Below, piece by piece: positions 1 through 9,300 of a DNA stretch of 26,405 nt. The stretch is from the NCBI GenBank assembly GCA_945878495.1, contig CAMCTP010000005.1:1-26405 (forward strand), given 5' to 3'. Positions within the stretch are counted from its first letter, which is position 1. Each line of letters opens with the position of its first letter. Source of the stretch: Rickettsia typhi. Its GTDB lineage: Bacteria > Pseudomonadota > Alphaproteobacteria > Rickettsiales > Deianiraeaceae. Made by a program: the position numbers and the translations under genes. Under the pieces are notes generated by a model. That model was not told the DNA's origin. It ran no database searches and saw only the letters and a program-made list of their open reading frames with translations.

Positions 1-329
1 TAGAAAAATCCAGAATATCCAAAATCTACAACTCACGCTTTCGTGAAAAATTCATTAATCGAATACTGACAAAATCTGAACAATCAAGACTAAAAGATGA
101 TAATCACGAATATAATATATCATACCTAGCCAAACGCTGGGCGGCAAAAGAAGCTGTTGCTAAATGCCTTGGATGTGGTATTGGCGGTGCAATATCGTTT
201 CTCGATATAGAAATCTCAAGCAATGAATCCGGCGAACCATTTGCCGAAATTAAAAAAACCGATCAAAAAATATCAATATCAATATCAGATACAAAAGAAA
301 GTGCTATTGCTATGGCTATTTTATTATAA
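1..329 (+). CDS. acpS: Holo-[acyl-carrier-protein] synthase, 3' part
   Basis: This enzyme moves the 4'-phosphopantetheine arm from coenzyme A onto a serine of acyl carrier protein, activating it for fatty acid synthesis in the cytoplasm. The gene enters from the left edge. The first whole codon is at base 3, and 108 codons are readable before the TAA at 327-329. The family motif RF-x-x-(K/R)-F-x-x-R-x-L-T is present near the start of the visible part, followed by L-A-K-R-W-A-A-K-E-A, which carries the catalytic and metal-binding Glu. After it come G-x-G-I-G-x-x-I-S-F-x-D-I-E-I and a C-terminal S-I-S-D strand. AcpS is usually 120-130 residues, so only about the first ten, including the G-T-D motif, are missing. 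It runs tail to tail with the giant secretion gene, 22 bases apart, and I see no terminator hairpin between them. Confidence 0.93.
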   Translation, partial: EKSRISKIYNSRFREKFINRILTKSEQSRLKDDNHEYNISYLAKRWAAKEAVAKCLGCGIGGAISFLDIEISSNESGEPFAEIKKTDQKISISISDTKESAIAMAILL

Positions 330-351
330 ATAATTCACTGAATCTAGAATC

Positions 352-3300
352 TTATTTTTTCTTTAAATTCTTTTCCATAGAAGATTCAAGTTTGTCTGTG
401 TAATCGTTTGTTAACTCCTCTTGAGTCTCGTCAATTCGCTTTTTTAAACCATCGATAGATTTATTAAAATTACGCATCGCCTTTGATTTATCACCTGCAG
501 ACATTTTTGCATAACCATCAATATAATTTTTAGCCTGATCTTCATTCATTGTAAAATCTTCGCCACCTTTTATCGCTTTTCTTATATTTTCCGCCAACTC
601 TCCCTTGGATTTAAATTTCACCGCAGAATCCTTCTCAACCTGATCCAAGAATGACCTATCACCATTCATACCTTCATCCATCATTGAATTTCCGGCTTTT
701 CCAAGAAGATTTCCAGCTCTATTGACAAATCTGCCAAATTTTGAAGAATTTAGTTTTTGCTCAATATCATTTCCTAATGTTTTATTCCCAAGAATTGCTT
801 CTAAAGCTTTTTGTTTTGCAGTATTTGCATATGCAGCTTTTGCTCTTTCTTGAAAGTCTTTTTTCATTTGATTAATCTCATTTTCACCAAGCTGAGATTG
901 CCCCAGCTTTGCTCTTTCTTGATTTGCTGGGTTCTCCTCATCTTTAAATTGCTTTCCATGCCTATCAGAAAAAGAGCTATTTTCCTTTTTTGCAGCATCT
1001 GTCTTTGCTTTTAATTGATTTGCATAATCAACCTGCTCTTTATACTTCTTATCCCCAGTTGCCTTGAAGTTTTCAGCAACTCCAACTAGTTTTTTTTCAA
1101 CCATACCTCCAATTGCACTCATACCCCCTTCAACATTCATGCTCTTCATAGCATCAATAGCGTTTCCACTATTTTTCCAAACAGCTCCAACTATTCCAGT
1201 TGCACCATTAACAGCTCTTGAAACTTTATCAGTTCCAAACAACTTATCAGCTTTACCGGCTGCATAGCTCAGAACACCTCCACCAACCTTTCCAACAAAA
1301 TTTCCAGCAGTATTAAATGCACTTTTCATAGTGCTGCCAATAAAATTATCGCTTTTTCCTCCACCTATAGATTTTGAAAAATCCTCCATTATAGTGCTAA
1401 TCTTATCCACCGCAGATGGTATAATCATCATTATTATTATCAACCCAAACTGCGGACTTCCACTTACTTCAACGGAGTCAACACTTGAAGCCTTTAATGT
1501 TTGAATAATATTAGCAGTTCTTGAAGACGATTCATATTTCCAAAAGCTAATCAAAGGCATATCCCAATCTACACCACTTATAAGGCCAAATGTTACACCT
1601 GAAATTATATCTCCAACAGGAATACTAAATACAGGTTTATAGCAAATTGTTCTTAAAATTAACGGCTTAATCAAGTACATTACTATTTGAGATAGCAAAG
1701 ATAACGATAAAATTAAAAAGAATTGCTCAATAATGCAGCCAGTAACCAATTTTATCCATTCTTTAAAATGACTTTCATATCTATTAAATAAATATCCAAT
1801 TGCAACCAATGGACCTATTGATAAATACAATCCAAGCATAACAATACTCGATAAATACTGGGTAATCAAATTAAACATTTTTGATATTATGTTAAACACC
1901 ATTCCAATCATCATCATCGCCATTACAACACCCAGCAAATAAGGTAAAGAGAATACAGCAGCAAGAATTTTTAACCAAAATGCTGTATTAAAAATCATTG
2001 TCAACATCTCATTAAGTGGAGACATAATTTGCGCAACGGTAACATTTGACTCACCTCCAGTGATTGCAGATATGGCTAAATCACTAAAACCCGATTGAAG
2101 CTTTATTGCCATGTTTATAACAATTTTTTCATAATTATCCCATCCAGTTGGAGATGTTAGAAGTAATACGATAGTAAGTCTGGTAAAATCTTTCAATATA
2201 ACATCGTGTTTAAATTGCGTCTCACCAGTGAACATCTTGTAGCCATAGCTCATCAGCCATAGCATCATAGCAGTATAGAATAAAGATTGATAAGCAATAC
2301 TTCCAACAATTGCATTAAATATCTTGTATATCATTCCACCTGTTAAATCTCTTTTGTTAAATATGCATAATTTATAAGAAGATCCAGTTGAAGAATTCGT
2401 ATTAACATTTGTACCGCTTGTGGTTGATGAAGATGAGTTTGAATAAGCTTTGTCCCTACCTGAAGTAGTATAGCTTGGATCTTCGCACGAAGCATATACG
2501 GTACAATTTGACAGAATTTTATATCCATTGGTATAATCCGTAGATGAAAATCTTTGCAAATCTCCATTTTCCGTTCTACAGATATAACCCAGATCATCTC
2601 CAATTATTCCACAATCAACTACTTTATTGACAACCTTAACCTTTAAATCCGTACAATCTCCATATCCATTTAGCAAATCAACCCTTGTGTTCATACCAGT
2701 GACATCCTCATTTCCAATTGCTGAAAAATATTTAGCCTCAGCGATTATTTTTGTAGGCTTGTCGGGTCCTGCACTTTTTACAGTATCGTTCTCATATTTA
2801 AATATCCTATCCACCATAGTGCACTCAACCGTTGAATCCTCAAGATAGCTACAATTTGTGAATTCTTTAAACGGTTTTGGAGATTCAAGAGCTCCTTTGT
2901 TTGCATAGTCGTTTGTATTATATATAGTTTTGTGAACTAATTTAAAATCAGTACTGTAAAATTCATCAGATTTTATCCAGCAATCAACTGAAGAGCCACC
3001 CAAATTTACAGCCTTAGCAGTAACGCCGGAAGATGACCTACATTTGGCTGCTTCAGTATCGCTAATTCCTTTATTTATTGCATAGTAAGTTTTTACGCCG
3101 CCAGTGGTTATAATTCTTAAATCGTTTTTAGCATCAAAATTTTGTATCATTTTTGGCGACCAGCAATTGGAATCAGACACATTCGCATATAGGCACTTAG
3201 TTAAATTTTTTGCTGCAATTGAAGGTTTTAACTGATAGATATAGCATTTTTTCAGCACACCTCCATCCAAATCAACGCATTTTCCATATTTTTCTGGAGC

Positions 3301-6300
3301 GCCAGATTTAATTGTCGTGGTAACAACAGATATTGCATCTTGAAATGGATTACATGTTCCAGCTTGAATAGCTGCTACTGTGCATGTTTTTGGCTGAGTG
3401 CAATTTTCGTAATTATTATCACATTTCATTAACCCACATTTAAATTCGCTAAATTTAAACATTCTTGCATCCACATCATCTCTTAAATCCGGACATGAGA
3501 CACTCGAAGTGGTAGCAGTTCCATCTGAATAATAATTATCCCCATCGCTACACCAAAGTGGATTTATATTACCATGATTTGTCTTTGCATATTCAACTTT
3601 CAAATTATCAACTATCTCAAGAGGTCCTTCGTAGTCGCATAAAATAAGATTTTCAGGTGCCTGAAGCGTTACATTTTTATCTTTTGCAGAAACGCAGGAT
3701 AAATTGCTATTTGCTAAAATCGGAATATCGTCAGATGTACAATCGGCCTTTTCATTTATACTTGTATCAACCATTGTAATAATTTCAAAATCCGTTGTAT
3801 AAGGAGTATTTGAGTACTTTCTTATCGGAAAATCTCTAATATCATTCCTATATCTATTAACATCACCCTGCATCCATTTTAAATCATCGCAATTAGAATA
3901 ATCAGGAAACTGGCAAGCTGAATTTTTGATTTTTACATTTCCATCTTTATCAAGTATCGGCGTATCATCTGCATTTCTTGACAATGGATGAATTTGAGTT
4001 TTTTCAAGCGTCGTCAAATCGGAATATTTTCTGGTAATATAAGATCTAATTGGCCCATCTGGATCAGATGAAACGGTTTTTCCCTTATTTTTAACATCAC
4101 CCCAAAAAGAATCGGTAGTTTTTGGAGCTGAGTCTTGATCAACGCAAATAAAATCTCCAACATTGCCTATTGCAAGCTTCAAGTCTCTTGGCTGATAACA
4201 TAAAGATAAATTTGATGTCTTTTCATTGTTCATCAAGGTATCTTTTGGGTAATATAGTGATGCATACGAAAAATCTCCGACAGACTCAAATTGCTTAATA
4301 TCGTCGCCAGACCAACTGCCTATCCTAAATAGATTGGACCAAAACCCATCGCAGCTATGATCAAAATCATTATTAGAATTATCATCGCTTATAATGTATT
4401 TATTTTTAATGTAGAAATCCTTATAAATTTTACTTGTATTGTAAGCCTGTAAATAAACTTCTGTTTCTTTAAAAGGTGGTAAACTCTCTGTTTCATACAT
4501 AGTAAAAGCTGTCTCTCTTGGAGGATCTGAATCAATGCCGTTGATGATATTAGAATTTGGAGGAACAAAATAATCACAACAGGTACAGATACCCAAGAAA
4601 CAACACCCCTCACAAATACCATTAAAGTCATATTCTACATTTCTATCGTAGTTGTCGATATACCCATAGCTAACTCCTCCATATCTCATTGTTTTTTTAG
4701 GTGGAAGTGTTTTTGCTCGACATATCGTTTCATCTTTACCAAATCCATTTCTCTTGGTATAAACCTCCCCAAAAAAAGCGGCAAAACCACTACCGGCCAT
4801 ATTTTTTCTTGTAACCATGGTTGGTCTCTTAAAGGTAACTTTATTATACGGAATATTATAAACCTCTCTTGACTTTCCACCGTCAATGCTAATAGTTTTG
4901 AAGGGAGTTTTATTTGGAAATAAATCAGGATCAATTACAGATATTCTTGTTGGATCTTGTTCTGGATAAAGTTTTTGATCTGATAAAAATCTTAATGCAA
5001 AAAATGCCGGTGAAACTTTTGCTAAATCTAAACTTGCATCATAAACAGTACCAACGCTATGAACAGAGCAATAAGTATTCCATACTGATGACTGAGCAAC
5101 CTCCAATAGAGTGCACTTACTTCCTCCACTATAATCCTCACCGGTACAACCTCCGGCCCCCTGAATGCAATTAATTTTTGGCGTGAACAATGGAGTTTTT
5201 TCGGTAATAAGGTTTTTTGAATCCGGCATATCAATTTTAGTCATTCTTAAAATTGAAGTTGGGTTGTAGTTGTGTATCTCTTGTAATCCAAGCTTAGAAT
5301 TTCCATCCCTTCCACATTCATTTTCTATAGATGTCTTCGATTTTACTTTTACTTTATATTTACAAACTCTTCCTGATTGCTTTAGGGTTACATTTTTACA
5401 AATATATCTGTATTTTCCGGATGAATATCCCACCTTGTTATCAGTTGGCGTTTTTTCTAAGGTAATAGACATTGGTCGAATTGCTTTTTGCTGACCGCCT
5501 ATCGAAGTAACCGCACAAACGCTTTTATCATCTCCGGCAATCCCTCCATTATCAAGGGTTATTGAATCAACTCCTGAGAAAGTACCTCCGCTGCCAGTTG
5601 CATCATTATAATAAGTTTTACACGTAGGATTTGCAGAATCAACAGGGCCATACATAACATCCATTAAATTTTCAAATATAGACGATGCAGCCCAATTCAT
5701 ACTCGTATTTACCGCACCTCCAATGCTACCTACGAAATCTGATGGCTTTGCAGTTCCACTGTATGAAATATTCAAAATTGCACCCAATAAATCTATTGTT
5801 GCAACGGTAATATAAGCACTATTCAAGAGATCTCCTCCGCCAAGATTATCGCCGGATATTTTTAATTTATCACCAACCACATACCCACTACCTCCCTTAG
5901 CTATCGTAATTGTATAAGGATCTCCGCTTTTAGCAATCACTTGAAATGTCGCATCTTTCCCCGATCCGTTAATTGCTGCTTTTACATCTGAATATGTCGT
6001 GGCATCACTACTTACAGCAAGAGAAGAGCTTTTTGTTCCGCTTCCCATTATTGAATTCACAACATCCACAGCAGAAGATGAAACCGGCTTTCTTGCTTGA
6101 ATAACATATCCACCAGAGTTATAACCAATAACATTTGATCCATCAGCTGCAACAATCATGTTTTCATACTCAGTAGAGAAAGGATCTTTGTTTTCAGAAT
6201 CTGCAAAAGATATATACTTACCATCGGTTTCCCCAGCATTTGCAAGCGACCCTGCCGGCTTTTCATCAAAAATTATAGTCCACAGTATTCCAGATACCGG

Positions 6301-9300
6301 AGGTGTAATGTAAGCTTCATCAGAAACTCTACTTAAAGCAAAACTAAACACTCTTGAGCTCACGTCAGATTTTCCATTAATTGCATTTTGAAAATCTTTC
6401 TTAGTTGGGAATTTTTTCACCGGTTCTTGATCTGGATCTGGCTTTCCATCATTGCTAAATGGCTGAATATAAAAGTATAAACCTTTTCCATTGTATGACT
6501 CAACTTCATTAGAAAATTTTACATTAATATAGCTACCCTCTTTAATTCTCTTTAAACCAGCATAAGGAGGATCCCATTGGTATTTTGAATCAGATTGATC
6601 ACTTAATTTTGTTACCCATTTTGCACATTGTGATGCTGGGCCAATTCCACCAAAACATCCATCTTTTTTAAAGCAGGCTTGCTTTGTTACACTATAATCT
6701 CTTTTTCCTGAAGCATAACCATCGCTGCTTTTATATATAAAACACGCTGGAAGTCTCCAATTATAAGTCTGAGATGAAGCATCTGCTGCTGAATCTAAAA
6801 ATCTTGCACAAGAATTTACATCTGAACCTCCTCCACCATTACACCCATCCTTGTTATAACATTCCTGATATGTTGTTAAATAACTTGAGTTGTCTGCAAC
6901 AACCCATTTTGAAGTATTAGCAGCATCAGCAAGAGAATACGTAACGCATCTTGGATATATACTATTTGCATCAACGGTATATTCAGTCCACATAAAACAT
7001 CCGCCACTTTTACAATTATTTGATTTTGACGTCTCAGCAGCACATTGTTCTTTTGTATAACTATTTTTAGCCCAATATACTTTAGTCCAATCGCCACCTA
7101 TTGCCTTAAGAGAGTAGCAACCAGAATCGGTAGACTCCGATAGAGTCATCATCCATTTATAAATTCTCTGGTCTGTAGTGCCTTTATAAAGATTATCACA
7201 GCTATTTTTGTCAGTTGCTGTTATGGCCAAATCGTCAATAATATAAGCCTGCTTATTTCCATTATCTCTATCGGTATTTAGCAATAAACATCTATATTTA
7301 TAAGGCATTTGCGTTACATCTCCACCAATCTCCCTTCCATCTCCAGCTATATAAGCTGATATTCTTGCAGGACCTGTTGTTTTTGATCCATATGGTATAG
7401 TTAAAAAACCTGTATTAGCCGTTAGTCTTCCAGAATAATCATAATCTGGATTGATGTTTGTAGTCTTCAAGGTGCCACCAAGACTACTAAATATTGAATA
7501 CATTGATTTATAAGGTTTTGTCTCTCTTGCTGTTGGATCTTCTAGGTCTGTTTTTTTATCAGATGGAGTGGTGAAAAAATATTTATCCAATTGACTATCG
7601 GAGCATTCAAGCTTTGTTGAAACTGGTAGAAATAAATAAGAAACAGTATGAACTCCATCGAGTATTGTTGAATATTTCTTACTTCCATCATAGTGAGCCT
7701 TTGTTACAACATCTCTGGCTTTAGTCGAATATGTTGTTGTCCATGTATAACTATCTTTAGCGCAGCTAGTCATATCGCCATATTGTTTTCCATTGCTATT
7801 TTTTTCGTTGGTCTTAATATCGCTCATTGAAACGCTTCCATTTGCAACAACGCTAGTTTTTAAACATACTCCGCAGTTTGATATATCAACCAATTCAAGA
7901 TTTACATCGGTTGTTGAATCCTTGTCAATTGCAATATTTTGAGAACGATCGGTGGTGTTGTAAATATCAAAATTTGCAGAACCTATAGCCGATTTAAAGC
8001 CAAGATCTGTTGCGCTATACGTTGAAACACTTTTATTAGCAGCTGCTTTCGATTTACTGTAATATGACATTAAATTTGTTGTCGTTGTTGTGGTTGTAGT
8101 AGCTGAACTTTCTGTTGATTTTGAGTCAGATTGTTTTGTCGTAATTTTCATTACACACAGCCCTAGATTTCTTGTGTACTTAGTTTTATCCGATGCTAAT
8201 TCAGCAACAGAAACAGGTGGATATATTCCGCATAAATTTACATTTCCTAAATATCTATCATCTGAACATTTTTTCTTATAACCATTCAAGCATCTATGTA
8301 AAGATCCATCGAACACTCTAAAGCCAAGTGCTATACCACATTCTCTTGTTTTATTTGGATGGCAATATAAATTATGCGATGAAACACTTGGATTTCTTTG
8401 ATTTTTATCAAAAAAATACCCTTGTTCGTTAATTGGATGAGCAATATATTGGCTATCAGTTGGCATCCAACTTAATGAAGAGTTGCAATATATGGCTTTA
8501 AGCTTTGTAGAAGTTACTGCGTCATAAGATTTATCACCATCAAAACTAAAAAAATCTGCCAAATCATCAAGGTTATCTCTTGTTGCGTCATTATGCCAAT
8601 AATTCTTATCAGCATTATTTGTTGCATTATAACTATTACTTTTACCAAGCAGACCATCGGTTCCTTCATCCTTTGCGTCATACCTTGATATGTAATTATA
8701 ATTACCGTTGTTTCCACCACAGCCTGAAACAACTTTATTATGATACAAGAAATGTGACCTTTTTTTACTTTCGCTGCCAGCAAAATTATCGATTGGCATA
8801 CCACTTTCCCATGATTTTGGATGAAATTCAGATGTAATTCTTTTGCTATTTGCAACAACTGAATCAAACGCTCCACACTGCAAATCATTATAGTAATTAG
8901 AAGATAGCCCTCCGCTACTTACATTGTCATATGCAAAAGTATGAAAAGTAAAGATACCATCCTTTGCAGCCATTAATTTTCTCCAAACCCCCAGACCTCC
9001 CGAAGTAATCGTTGTGCTTGAGGAAGCCTTAACATTTGAGCATTTTGTTGTTGCCTGAGTGATATAATTATTAAACAAATTATATTTATTAATTACGCAT
9101 GTTGCACAGGATCCGGTGCATGTTAAAGTTCCACTAGTATTGCACATAATATCTATTTTTTTATCATTATCAGTCTTTACATAGCCTGCTTGATTAGCGA
9201 CCCATTTAGAACTATCTGCAGAAGTATACAAGCTTCCGCTTGAATTAAAACCAACATAAGATGAAATAAATTGTTTATAAAGAGTAACATCAGAATAATA

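Noticed and set aside
330..351. Palindrome around TCTAGA between acpS and the giant gene
   Set aside because: The symmetric core is only six to eight bases and lacks a loop and stable stem, so it is neither a terminator nor an operator I can support.
8514..8888. A 124-codon open frame on the minus strand within the giant gene, in another reading frame
   Set aside because: It lies wholly inside the giant frame, has low-complexity Ile/Met-rich translation, no family motif and no start signal. It is a shadow of AT-rich coding sequence, like the many similar short frames in and antisense to the giant gene, gyrB, rpoC and rpoB.
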